NCBI RefSeq assembly: GCF_013409995.1
Contig: NZ_JACCBX010000012.1
Location: 1 to 64,000, forward strand
DNA from: Neobacillus driksii
Lineage (GTDB): Bacteria; Bacillota; Bacilli; Bacillales; Cytobacillaceae
Direction: 5' to 3'
DNA: 64,000 bases
Positions 43,475-52,500 of this stretch are shown here, piece after piece; positions within the stretch are counted from its first letter, which is position 1, and each line of letters starts with the position of its first letter. A program made the position numbers and the translations under genes. The notes under the pieces are model-generated. The model worked only from the letters and a program-made list of their open reading frames with translations, made no database searches and was not told the origin of the DNA.

Positions 43475-45886
43475 ATGATTGAAATTAAAAATAAACAAAT
43501 CATTATCGATGGTAAGCCCCAAATCATTATGTGTGGAGAAATTCATTACTACCGCCTTGACCGAAATGATTGGCAGGACAGGATTGATAAATTAAAACTT
43601 TCTGGCTGTAATGCTGTTGCGACTTATGTTCCGTGGCTCCTTCATGAACCAGTAGAAGGGGAAGTAGATTTACATGGGAAAACACGCCCAGAGTTAGATT
43701 TAGAAGGATTTATAGATCTTTGCGAGAAAAACGATTTATACTTTTTTGTCAGGCCTGGTCCATTTATTATGGCTGAAATGAAAAATGAAGGAATACCATA
43801 CTGGGTTTATGATAAACATCCAGAAATCATTCCGATTTGTTGGAATAAAAATCCTGCTACAACGCCAACCCTAGACTACAATGCTCCTGGATTTTTAAAA
43901 GAGGTTCGTAATTGGTATGAGGCTCTTATGAAAATCGTCACACCTAGATTACATACAAACGGGGGTAACATCATTGCATTCCAGCTTGATAATGAAATTG
44001 GGATGCTTTCTTGGGTAAGTAATTGTCCAGATTTAACCGATTTTGTTATTGATGAGTTTTCGAATTGGTTATTGATTCGATACGATGAAGAGACACTTAC
44101 TTCACGATACCCTTTTAATCTAAATGAAAAAGAAGAAAGAAACAATGCAATCCGATCACCTAAAGAAGAGTATGCGGCTGAATTAATGAAGGATCTCGGT
44201 TACTATATGAGACACCGTTTTGCTCAATATGTAGATACTCTTAGAGGCTTTGCAGAAGAATTTGGTGTGAAAGACATCCCATTTGTCGTTAATATTCATG
44301 GAACTGGCGCTGGCCGTGGCTATACTTTTCCAATTGGCATAAGCCAGCTATATGAATCCTACACACAAGCACCTGGATATTTATCAGGATCTGATATTTA
44401 TTTTGGTGATCTAGATATCGTAACCTTCCAAGACTTATATATCATCAACGGTTTCATGGATGCGGTTCATAACCCTGATCAGCCATTGACTTCAGTGGAA
44501 TTCAACTGTGGAGATGGTAATTTTGGTAATAACTTAGGTTCAAGATATGACGTATCTGCTGCAGATTTTAAAACGAGAATGTGCATCGCTCAAGGAAATC
44601 GCTTGATAAACTATTATTTGTTAACGGGTGGCAGAAATTATCGTCTTGATCAAAAAGTAGGAGACGGCAACGATCGAATCGCAAGCACAGGAGAACGCCA
44701 TGGATTTGCTGCGCCTGTCAGCCCTGAAGGAGAGCTGAATTATACCTTCCCTCGTATGGCGAGAGCGATCAAAACAATGATGGCCGTTTCAGAAAAGATA
44801 GCATCGATGGATGAAGAACGCGATGATGTAGCATTTGCGTTTATTCCGGACTATTACATGACAGAGTACCATTATCCACATAGTGAAAAAATGAGAGAAA
44901 TTCTTTCAAACATTGAAGCCCATCGTAATAGAGGGGCATGGGAGATAATGGGTAAATCAATGCTTCTTTCAGGCTATCGTTTCGGATCAGTTGATATTCA
45001 GAACAAGCCTTTATCAGCTAGTGAAACTCCTGTATTAGCACTACCTTCCGCAAGGTACATGGATAGTGGAATCCAAAGAAAGCTTGTGGATTATATGTAT
45101 GAAGGCGGCGGTATTTTCTTATATGGAGAAGTACCTCAGTTTGATATGGAAGGTAAAGAATGCACAATCCTTGCAGATGCTTTTGGGGTAAAACCAAAAG
45201 AAATCTTTAGAGACTCACATAGGAATTTTTTATCGATCTATGCCGAGAACTGGGCTGCACCTCGTCCAGAAGTAAGGAGTCATTTTGCACAAACATTTGA
45301 AAACAGTCATGCTGTGCCGTTACTGAAGGTTTATGGAAATGGTGAAGTTTGTTCATTCGATGTGACAGTCGGTGATGGACGTGCAATCGTAATGGCCACT
45401 GCCTATTCATGTGATATCGCATTCTTTAAAGAAGGCTTTGAAAAACTTGGTGCAAAAGCGAAGCTCACCCATGATTGTAAGGAACATGGAATCTTTATGA
45501 CATCCACTTCAAATCATGAAGGTGAGAGATTTATCCATATATTAAATCTTGATGGTTTTGATAAAGAACTGAAAATTTATGATAAGGGCGAAGCTTTATT
45601 TGGCGGTAAGTCGATTACTCTTCAAAGTAAAGATGGAGTAATGTTACCTGTCAATCTATTAATAAATGAAGGTAAGATTGTCTACTCCACAGCTGAAATT
45701 ACAAAATTTACTGAAAATGCTATTCAGTTCCGTTTAACGCAAAGTCAGGATGTTATTGCTTTTGAAACCACCAAGGAAATTGCACCTAATGAGTACTACT
45801 CCATTGTGAAATTAGGAGAATTAACTCTGGTTAATAGTCATAAGCACGCAAAGGTTGATGACGCTCTAACCATCTATTTCAAGTAA
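43475..45886 (+). CDS. Second GH35-like beta-glycosidase, cytosolic
   Basis: An 803-aa paralog of the enzyme at 28.7 kb with the same order of domains. CGEIHYYRLDRNDWQDRI, TYVPWLLHEPVEGEVDLHG and RPGPFIMAEMKNEGIPYW mark the barrel. Glu174 in QLDNEIGM is the likely acid/base and Glu342 in SVEFNCGDG the likely nucleophile. No signal peptide. The ribosome site GAAAGGAAGGG is good. It is followed after 17 bases by the GH144-like gene. Two such enzymes imply different linkages or chain positions. Confidence 0.88.
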   Translation: MIEIKNKQIIIDGKPQIIMCGEIHYYRLDRNDWQDRIDKLKLSGCNAVATYVPWLLHEPVEGEVDLHGKTRPELDLEGFIDLCEKNDLYFFVRPGPFIMAEMKNEGIPYWVYDKHPEIIPICWNKNPATTPTLDYNAPGFLKEVRNWYEALMKIVTPRLHTNGGNIIAFQLDNEIGMLSWVSNCPDLTDFVIDEFSNWLLIRYDEETLTSRYPFNLNEKEERNNAIRSPKEEYAAELMKDLGYYMRHRFAQYVDTLRGFAEEFGVKDIPFVVNIHGTGAGRGYTFPIGISQLYESYTQAPGYLSGSDIYFGDLDIVTFQDLYIINGFMDAVHNPDQPLTSVEFNCGDGNFGNNLGSRYDVSAADFKTRMCIAQGNRLINYYLLTGGRNYRLDQKVGDGNDRIASTGERHGFAAPVSPEGELNYTFPRMARAIKTMMAVSEKIASMDEERDDVAFAFIPDYYMTEYHYPHSEKMREILSNIEAHRNRGAWEIMGKSMLLSGYRFGSVDIQNKPLSASETPVLALPSARYMDSGIQRKLVDYMYEGGGIFLYGEVPQFDMEGKECTILADAFGVKPKEIFRDSHRNFLSIYAENWAAPRPEVRSHFAQTFENSHAVPLLKVYGNGEVCSFDVTVGDGRAIVMATAYSCDIAFFKEGFEKLGAKAKLTHDCKEHGIFMTSTSNHEGERFIHILNLDGFDKELKIYDKGEALFGGKSITLQSKDGVMLPVNLLINEGKIVYSTAEITKFTENAIQFRLTQSQDVIAFETTKEIAPNEYYSIVKLGELTLVNSHKHAKVDDALTIYFK

Positions 45887-45903
45887 GTGAAAGGAGATAT
45901 GTA

Positions 45904-47169
45904 ATGACTTTAGTTACAGAATTTTATAAGGAACTCCCAGTTAATGTAAAGGACTTTTTCGATCGACAGTATCATGATTCGTATGCGTTGTTTGAAGCTT
46001 GCCGTCACCCAAGAACAGGTTTATATGCTGATGCCTATATGACCTTCGATGAAAATCCTGATTACCGATGCTCGATTGCTGCTACAGGGGTTGGACTAAT
46101 TAGTCTCGCTGTAGCGGAGATGGAAGGATGGGATGAGGAAGCCGCAGAAAAGGCATTGCTTACATTGCGGGCTTGTCTTGGTGAGGTGGAAGGTTGCCAA
46201 ATAACACGCGACTCTTCAACTGGATTTTTTGCACATTTCGTTGATATGGAAACAGGTGCAAACCTCCATTCGGAGATATCAACAATTGATACTTCATTGT
46301 TAGTTGCTGGGGCACTTTTTGCTGGACAGCACTTTAAGGATAAGGCTCCTCAGATTGGTGATTTGGCTCAGAAGCTTTTACAATCAATCAACTGGCGTGT
46401 TGTTGTGAATGATAAAGAGAAGGGTGTCATCAATATGGTGGTGAAGGATGGTAAAGGTACTCTTCCACTTCCTGCCTACAATGAGTATGTCATGGTTTCA
46501 TATCTTGCATTATTGTGTCAGCCTGAAGACCAAGATATCCAAGATTTATGGAATAATAATTTCGCGGAAGAGCAAATCAGTCATTTACCGCAAATCCATT
46601 ATCGTGATATACCTGTTCTTACGGATCATGATGCAAAAGCATTCTTGTCATCCTTTGTACATCAATTTCCATTTTATCTTGTCCCAGAATATGCAACAAG
46701 TCCGACATACCGAGAGTTCTATAAGAATGCTTGTATGGCTGATCGCTTAAAATGGAAGGAATTAAGTGATGTTGCATCCTATGTATGGGGATACGGAGCC
46801 GGTCCGAATGACGGATTACATGGAGGATACCGTGCCGATAAAATTAATGATTCACCACATGATATTGCTTCCGCTTACATTGTAGCTGGGTTCTTGCCTG
46901 TATACCCTGCTGGAATTTATGACTTATATGCCTTATATCGTCTTCATATTCCCTATGATGTCTATACCAATCTAGAAGATAAAGAGGATGAAATGAAGTT
47001 TAGAGCAGCTTACAAGTATGGATTACATCGATACTCATGGTGGCATCTTGAACAGCCAAATCGTTGGTACCCAACGAAGGTTACGCTTATTGACTGGAGT
47101 TCAATGCTTTATGGGTTAACTGCCTTTAAACGAGGTATGTCCTTCTTTACGGAGCGACTTGTAAAATAA
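45904..47169 (+). CDS. Glycoamylase-domain (PF10091), GH144-like glycoside hydrolase
   Basis: A 421-aa alpha/alpha-barrel protein. The pattern IAATGVGLISLAVAE, GFFAHFVDMETGAN and SEISTIDTSLLVAGALFAG is that of the Glycoamylase (PF10091) domain, which includes GH144 endo- and exo-beta-1,2-glucanases; the final part RWYPTKVTLIDWSSMLYGL is less typical. There is no signal peptide, unlike secreted GH144 enzymes, so it would act on imported oligosaccharides. Its placing beside a GH94 1,2-beta-oligoglucan phosphorylase-like enzyme and GH3 supports a beta-1,2-glucan role. Activity cannot be proven from the motif. Confidence 0.78.
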   Translation: MTLVTEFYKELPVNVKDFFDRQYHDSYALFEACRHPRTGLYADAYMTFDENPDYRCSIAATGVGLISLAVAEMEGWDEEAAEKALLTLRACLGEVEGCQITRDSSTGFFAHFVDMETGANLHSEISTIDTSLLVAGALFAGQHFKDKAPQIGDLAQKLLQSINWRVVVNDKEKGVINMVVKDGKGTLPLPAYNEYVMVSYLALLCQPEDQDIQDLWNNNFAEEQISHLPQIHYRDIPVLTDHDAKAFLSSFVHQFPFYLVPEYATSPTYREFYKNACMADRLKWKELSDVASYVWGYGAGPNDGLHGGYRADKINDSPHDIASAYIVAGFLPVYPAGIYDLYALYRLHIPYDVYTNLEDKEDEMKFRAAYKYGLHRYSWWHLEQPNRWYPTKVTLIDWSSMLYGLTAFKRGMSFFTERLVK

Positions 47170-47223
47170 GTTAAAGGCACTCGTATACGATCAGATTTTT
47201 AAAAAGTGGAAGGAGAGATAGAC

Positions 47224-47976
47224 ATGGACTTTATTTTTGAGGATGAGATGCTGGCAGTTGAAGTTGTCAAGGCAATACATACGGGTGATGTCCTATCGTT
47301 GAAACGTCTACTTGCTGAAAATCCTGGTTTAGTAACAGCGAGAATTATAGGAAGAGATTATGTTGAAAAGTGTAACAACTTTGGAATGTCACGCACTCTG
47401 ATCCATATTGTAACCGACTGGCCTGGTCACTTTCCCAACGGCGCGGCGACAGTGAATATGTTGGTTGAGGCAGGTGCTGATGTAAACGCTAGGTTCACCG
47501 GTCCACACACCGAGACACCACTTCATTGGGCTGCCAGCAGTGATGACATCGAAGTGATTGACGCTCTTCTTGATGCGGGTGCCGACATTGAGGCTCCTGG
47601 AGCAGTCATCGCCAGTGGTACGCCGTTAGATGATGCAGTAGCATTCGGGCAGTGGAATGCAGCACGCAGACTTGTCGAACGCGGGGCACAGACTAAGCTT
47701 TGGCACGATGCTGCGCTCGGATTATTGGATCACTTGAAAGAAAGCTTCATAGGCAGTACAGTACCGACTCCCGACGAGATTACCAAGGCCTTTTGGTGTG
47801 CGTGTTACGGAGGGCAGAAGAGTACAGCGGAATACCTCCTCGAGCATGATGCTGACATAAATTGGATTGGCTACGACAAGCTTCCCCCCCTAGATACTGC
47901 ACGTCGTAGTAATGACTGTGAACTAGTTGAGTGGCTGCGGAGCCGGGGTGCTCTTTCCGCAGGTGACCTAGGATGA
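47224..47976 (+). CDS. Ankyrin-repeat protein
   Basis: A 250-aa cytosolic protein with ankyrin repeats: GAATVNMLVEAGADVNARF, ETPLHWAASSDDIEVIDALLDAGADIEAPG, GTPLDDAVAFGQWNAARRLVERGAQ and a further one near residue 195. Such repeats bind other proteins and no enzyme domain is present. The ATG nine bases after GGAGAG is preferred to an in-frame GTG overlapping that site. The gene is visibly richer in GC than its neighbours (GCGCGGCG, CGCTCTTGATGCGGG), which suggests separate ancestry. It is the last gene of the 43.5-48.0 kb series. Confidence 0.88.
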   Translation: MDFIFEDEMLAVEVVKAIHTGDVLSLKRLLAENPGLVTARIIGRDYVEKCNNFGMSRTLIHIVTDWPGHFPNGAATVNMLVEAGADVNARFTGPHTETPLHWAASSDDIEVIDALLDAGADIEAPGAVIASGTPLDDAVAFGQWNAARRLVERGAQTKLWHDAALGLLDHLKESFIGSTVPTPDEITKAFWCACYGGQKSTAEYLLEHDADINWIGYDKLPPLDTARRSNDCELVEWLRSRGALSAGDLG

Positions 47977-48024
47977 TTAATTCGGTAGTTTTTCAATACA
48001 GTAAAGGTTTCTTCATCTAAAAAG

Positions 48025-48054
48025 AAGCAGGAACGCCAATTGGCGTTCCTGCTT
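48025..48054. terminator. Bidirectional terminator between ankyrin gene and lacI
   Basis: A perfect 13-bp stem (AAGCAGGAACGCC and complement) with loop AATT is flanked by A-rich sequence on the left and T-rich on the right. It lies between two convergent genes, within five bases of the lacI stop. Confidence 0.88.
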
Positions 48055-48058
48055 TCCT

Positions 48059-49030
48059 TTAATTATGACCGTAACTGTTGCCTTTGGCTGACTCGCCTTC
48101 AAATAAAGTGACAAATATCTGTATGTTATCAAAGGGGTGATTCTCAATTAGTTTTAATAATTGCTCAGAAGCCAAAGCACCCCATTCTTGTTTTGAATAA
48201 TCAATCGTTGTCAGACGCGGCTGTAAATACTGGGAAACCTCAATGTTATCAAATCCAATAATATGGAAGTGTTCACCGACACGATAGGGGGTCTTTGCTA
48301 AATAATTGTACATCCCAATTGCCATTTCATCATTTAAACAAAAAACTGCAACTGGATGTTTATAGTCACGAACCAATTTCTCGGCTGCTAGTTCGCCTGA
48401 GGATTTTGTGAAATCACCATCCATTTCAATTATGGTTAAATCTTTTCCTATTTCCCTAGCAGAATATAGACGTTGGTTGGAATCGTAAGATCCCTCGGGG
48501 CCTGTTAGGATAATAATTTCTGAAAAGCCTTTTTCAACTAAGTGTTGAATGGCTAATTGAGCGCCGCCTTTATTATCAAGCAGCACTTGCTTGATAGCTG
48601 GGTGATTTATTTCTCGATCAAGTACAACTAATTTATTCCCAAGGTCTGCATATCTAATTAGTTCTTCGTTGGAAAACGTTTCATCCAAAATAATGGCTCC
48701 ATCAATCATACGTTCTGGCAGAAATCGGTGGGATTGTTCACCGCTGCAGACAATTAAATCATAACCATTCTGAGAAAGAGTTTCTCTCATACCTTTAAGG
48801 AGTTGCCCATAAAAAGCCCCGCTAAATTCTGTTAAATATACACCGATTATTTTTGTTTGCCTCTTCTTAAGTGATCTTGCAGCTGCATTAGGGATGTAGT
48901 TCAACTCTTTTGCAATTGCTAAAATTCTCTCCGAAGTTTCTTTTGTTACCTTTGAGCTTCCATTTAGTGCGTAGGAAACTGTTGAAATGGAAACACCAGC
49001 TATTTTTGCGATATCCTTTATACTGACCAT
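48059..49030 (-). CDS. LacI-family transcriptional regulator
   Basis: A 323-aa repressor: N-terminal helix-turn-helix (SIKDIAKIAGVSISTVSYAL), hinge region NAAARSLKKRQ and a ligand-binding core (CLNDEMAIGMYNYL, IIGFDNIEVSQYL). It is clearly related to the LacI at 27.7 kb, including the RxLxKRQTKIIGVYLTEFSG stretch, so the two may bind overlapping operator sets. TTAGGAGA precedes the ATG. A terminator on its upstream side separates it from the GH94/GH3 operon, so it has its own promoter; no operator palindrome of the shared type is evident in its 5' region. Confidence 0.92.
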   Translation of the reverse strand: MVSIKDIAKIAGVSISTVSYALNGSSKVTKETSERILAIAKELNYIPNAAARSLKKRQTKIIGVYLTEFSGAFYGQLLKGMRETLSQNGYDLIVCSGEQSHRFLPERMIDGAIILDETFSNEELIRYADLGNKLVVLDREINHPAIKQVLLDNKGGAQLAIQHLVEKGFSEIIILTGPEGSYDSNQRLYSAREIGKDLTIIEMDGDFTKSSGELAAEKLVRDYKHPVAVFCLNDEMAIGMYNYLAKTPYRVGEHFHIIGFDNIEVSQYLQPRLTTIDYSKQEWGALASEQLLKLIENHPFDNIQIFVTLFEGESAKGNSYGHN

Positions 49031-49102
49031 AACTTGTTCTCCTAACGTTCATATACTTCTATTATATATTCCATTATAACAATAAGTTAAAGTTTCAATC
49101 AT

Positions 49103-49132
49103 AAAAAAACGGCGGTATGTTTAACCGCCGTT
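49103..49132 (-). terminator. Rho-independent terminator of the GH3-GH94 operon
   Basis: A perfect 9-bp GC-rich stem (AACGGCGGT / ACCGCCGTT) with a 7-base loop is followed on the minus strand by a run of U. It lies six bases after the GH94 stop. Confidence 0.88.
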
Positions 49133-49137
49133 CATTG

Positions 49138-52100
49138 CTATATAAATATTTCAATTACATTTTCGTTGTTGTTTAAGTGTTGTTCGAGTTCTTGACGATT
49201 AATACGAACTCCACCTTTACGATAACGGTTAGATAGGGACTCCAGCTTCGTGACCTGTCCATTAATCACAACTCTTCGTTCTTCCTGATTTGTTAAATGA
49301 TAGACAAACGTAACAAGGAAGTCATTAATCATGAATTCGAAATTCAATCCATCAAAATGTTGTGGTAAAACTGGATCAATAACTAAATCTGCTGCTTCAA
49401 AGCGAATACCTAAGCAATTAGATATTAGTTGATTCATATAGATTCCTGGTCCGCTAGAATAGATACGCCAGCCGCCTTTTACCTGAACGGTCCCTTTTCG
49501 TAATTCATCAAAACGTTCCTGTGCTTCATACCGGGTGTTGAATTTTCCATCTGAGCTGCTGAAATAAGCATTGCTTTGGCGAATTTCTGCATTTGGAACA
49601 ACAGCTTGAATACCAATGGGGTTAATAACCTGCAGGCCATTCCAAGCCTCGTCCACTTTTCCTAGCTTGGCCATCGCTTCAACGAAACGGATATGAGCAT
49701 GAACATATTGAAGTCCGATTTCTCGCCCGAAATTAGCTGCTTGCTCAGCACGCTTGAAATGTGCGCTGACTCCACCTGCATACTTAGCAGGTCGGTTCAT
49801 TAAGCGAACACCATCAGGGCAGAATAGCTTATCTTTAATGATTTCATAATGTGTTTCTGCTTGCTCAGGTGTTAATAATTCGCTAATCATGCTTCTCGTC
49901 ATAGGTAATAAGCGATAGTTAATGCCTGTTTTTGTATCAGTTGGATGAAGCATTAATTCTGCTTCTTCTGGATTCTCCATATAAACAAACCCAGGTATGA
50001 TTTCATTCTGCAGAATATACTTATTAAAATCACTTTCAATACCAGTTGCTAGTGTTCTTAATTCAGTTGCTATAACTGAATCTACTTTTTCCATTACTTT
50101 GGATAATTGATTCATCACTTGGTATGTTAAAGAAACGGTCCAGCTGCTTACCATGAATTGCTTCAACTGTGCGTTGGCTGGTTGAAGTGTATCGTCCCAA
50201 TCACCATCACCATAGGAAGACAAATATGTATCGTGAAGGAAATTGTTTTTAATATAGCCAATCTCTTTTTTTGCATGTTCTAAAATAGAAGCGATATTTT
50301 CAGTGAACGTGTACGTTTGCGTAGATGTATAGGGTACCTGTTCTTCTAATATACTAAAATCATTTGTTACCGTTAAATAATCACTAAGCATTTTTAACGG
50401 CCAAACAATAACATCACCATGGCTTTCGTGGGCTTGAATAGTTACATAGTTATCAAACATAAACCATTGAGGCCAATTTCCTGTTTCTTCATATTGGTGT
50501 GAGAAAACGGTTTTAATAATTTCACGTACGGCATCATAATTCTGAGTTGCCATGAAATATTCTGTTGGGCCTTGGCAAACATCACGTGTTCCCCAGGCTG
50601 CTCCACCGTATTGCTCAAGACCATGTGGTACAGAGTAGTGGACTAACATATTGTGTGTATACCACCAAGTTAAAGCATTTACCTTTTCGAGTTCAGCAGG
50701 TATGTTTCCGTTTTTAGAAAGCTTGAATCCTTTCATTATCTTGCGATAGACTTCTCGGTAACTTTCAATTTCGATTTCAGCTTTGCGTTTAACAAATGGG
50801 ATTGTTTCTCCATGGAGAAGTCCTTGCACAGTCATTTCCCATTCAGGAGTTTCGCTTAATTCTAATACAACCAATGAAGCCGATTGAGGAATCAGATTTT
50901 CTCCAAACTTCTGTTCATTATTCACATTATAATCTGAACCAGAAACTTGAATACGATAAGTAAGATTCGGATAAGCTTTAGCACTATCCGCTAAAGAATC
51001 AGCACGGAACGTAATGGTTTGATCATCTATTTCCATATGGAATGGTACAACATATTCATTATTGTTCATGGACACTTGGTTTGATACAAGATAACGATAG
51101 GATTTTCCGCTTAAAGAACGTACATGCAACTGTACTTCTGGTGTATCCACAGTCGTGAAATTTGTAATGATTAATGTCTCTTCAGCTGTTTTGTAATACC
51201 AACGTGCATAGTTAAAGCCCATTTCATACAATGAAGGCATAGTAAGCAGATGAAATACGCCATCCATTTCAATATAAATCCGCTGGCCAGATGTTTTCAG
51301 GATGTTTAATGCATTTCTAGTATTTGTTAACATTTTATTCATTGAAGTATTCCCGACAACAAGTTGTGCATTAAACACTCCGTACATATAAGAAGTGGTG
51401 GTTATGATATTCTCTTTCATCTTGCCATTTTGGCCAGTCATAATAATATGGCCATGCGGGCGTTCAACAAGCAGTTCCTTTTCTTTTAAAACAACATGCT
51501 CATACTTGTCAGTGAAGAAAGAAAGCAAGTTATCTCCTTCCCATTCCTCTTGATGCCGGTTCGGGAAAAGTTGATCAATTTCGTTTTTTTCCATCGATAA
51601 AGTTTTTAACGGCTCACCAATAATAGGGGAGATACTGACTTCATCGATAGCCGCAGCAGATGGGTTTAATCCTTTAACTTGATCCCAGACATCCATAAGT
51701 TCTTCTTTAAACTCTAATGTGGTGATTGCTTCAGGGTGAGTGTCTTTAAAGAGACCATAGAAAACAAATTGCCTTGATCCATTCAAATGAACACGTTCAG
51801 ATTGAAGGGCAGTATATGCAAATTCATATTGGTATACATTATTCGCAAGCGATAACTGTGTTAATATTTCTGGTTGGTTGGTTTCTTTATAGGAAAGTCC
51901 AAAAAATTGGAAACCATCTGTTGAATAAGCTGCTGTTTTGGATAAGGAACCCTGTTGTAAATAAGGGAATCCTGCCGATTGAGGTTGGTTTTGACGGGAA
52001 CAAACCACATATCCTCGAGAAGCATCTTCAAATACAGTGTGATCAATATATTGAGCCATATAAGATTCATTTGATCGAACTGCCCCCATATCAGCAAGAC

Positions 52101-52479
52101 CTAGATCTTGTCCATAGATTACATCTACTTCAACATCTGTCCCTTCGATATTTACTTCCCAGAACCAAATTCCTTTATCAGACAGTCTAAATGTGACCTT
52201 ATAAAATACCTGCTCCACTTTTCCTTCCCAAGATATGTGGGAATCAGAATAGTGTACGCTGCTTCCTGATTTGACTCCTAGAAGCGGGACCACTTTTATT
52301 TTATTGTTTTTATGAATCCTTAAATAAAGGTTATTTAAGGAACCATCAATCGGATTACCAATAATTTGATTGATCATGACGTTTTTATAGGTGATAGACG
52401 ATACATCACCACTATTAAAAAACGAAAAGGACAAGTCTCCTGATTGTATCTGTAATGTTGATTTTTTTGCTTTTAACAT
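49138..52479 (-). CDS. 1,2-beta-oligoglucan phosphorylase-like enzyme (GH94)
   Basis: A 1113-aa cytosolic phosphorylase, predicted to release glucose 1-phosphate from the non-reducing end of beta-1,2-linked gluco-oligosaccharides. The N-terminal beta-sandwich carries YGQDLGLADMGAVRSNE and SRQNQPQ. The catalytic alpha-barrel carries GAAWGTRDVCQGPTEYF, NWPQWFMFD and ESHGDVIVWPLK. SYGDGDWDDTLQPAN (acidic cluster D758-D763) holds the expected catalytic Asp. These segments match, as I recall them, the Listeria innocua 1,2-beta-oligoglucan phosphorylase, which is also about 1090 aa and also sits beside a GH3 beta-glucosidase. It follows the GH3 gene by 21 bases and ends at a strong terminator. Confidence 0.87.
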   Translation of the reverse strand: MLKAKKSTLQIQSGDLSFSFFNSGDVSSITYKNVMINQIIGNPIDGSLNNLYLRIHKNNKIKVVPLLGVKSGSSVHYSDSHISWEGKVEQVFYKVTFRLSDKGIWFWEVNIEGTDVEVDVIYGQDLGLADMGAVRSNESYMAQYIDHTVFEDASRGYVVCSRQNQPQSAGFPYLQQGSLSKTAAYSTDGFQFFGLSYKETNQPEILTQLSLANNVYQYEFAYTALQSERVHLNGSRQFVFYGLFKDTHPEAITTLEFKEELMDVWDQVKGLNPSAAAIDEVSISPIIGEPLKTLSMEKNEIDQLFPNRHQEEWEGDNLLSFFTDKYEHVVLKEKELLVERPHGHIIMTGQNGKMKENIITTTSYMYGVFNAQLVVGNTSMNKMLTNTRNALNILKTSGQRIYIEMDGVFHLLTMPSLYEMGFNYARWYYKTAEETLIITNFTTVDTPEVQLHVRSLSGKSYRYLVSNQVSMNNNEYVVPFHMEIDDQTITFRADSLADSAKAYPNLTYRIQVSGSDYNVNNEQKFGENLIPQSASLVVLELSETPEWEMTVQGLLHGETIPFVKRKAEIEIESYREVYRKIMKGFKLSKNGNIPAELEKVNALTWWYTHNMLVHYSVPHGLEQYGGAAWGTRDVCQGPTEYFMATQNYDAVREIIKTVFSHQYEETGNWPQWFMFDNYVTIQAHESHGDVIVWPLKMLSDYLTVTNDFSILEEQVPYTSTQTYTFTENIASILEHAKKEIGYIKNNFLHDTYLSSYGDGDWDDTLQPANAQLKQFMVSSWTVSLTYQVMNQLSKVMEKVDSVIATELRTLATGIESDFNKYILQNEIIPGFVYMENPEEAELMLHPTDTKTGINYRLLPMTRSMISELLTPEQAETHYEIIKDKLFCPDGVRLMNRPAKYAGGVSAHFKRAEQAANFGREIGLQYVHAHIRFVEAMAKLGKVDEAWNGLQVINPIGIQAVVPNAEIRQSNAYFSSSDGKFNTRYEAQERFDELRKGTVQVKGGWRIYSSGPGIYMNQLISNCLGIRFEAADLVIDPVLPQHFDGLNFEFMINDFLVTFVYHLTNQEERRVVINGQVTKLESLSNRYRKGGVRINRQELEQHLNNNENVIEIFI

Positions 52480-52500
52480 GTTTTTTTCACCTCTAGTTTA

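Noticed and set aside
51774..52190. 138-codon open frame on the plus strand within the GH94 gene
   Set aside because: It lies fully antisense to a well-supported enzyme, has no family pattern and no ribosome site; it is a by-product of the codon pattern of the real gene.
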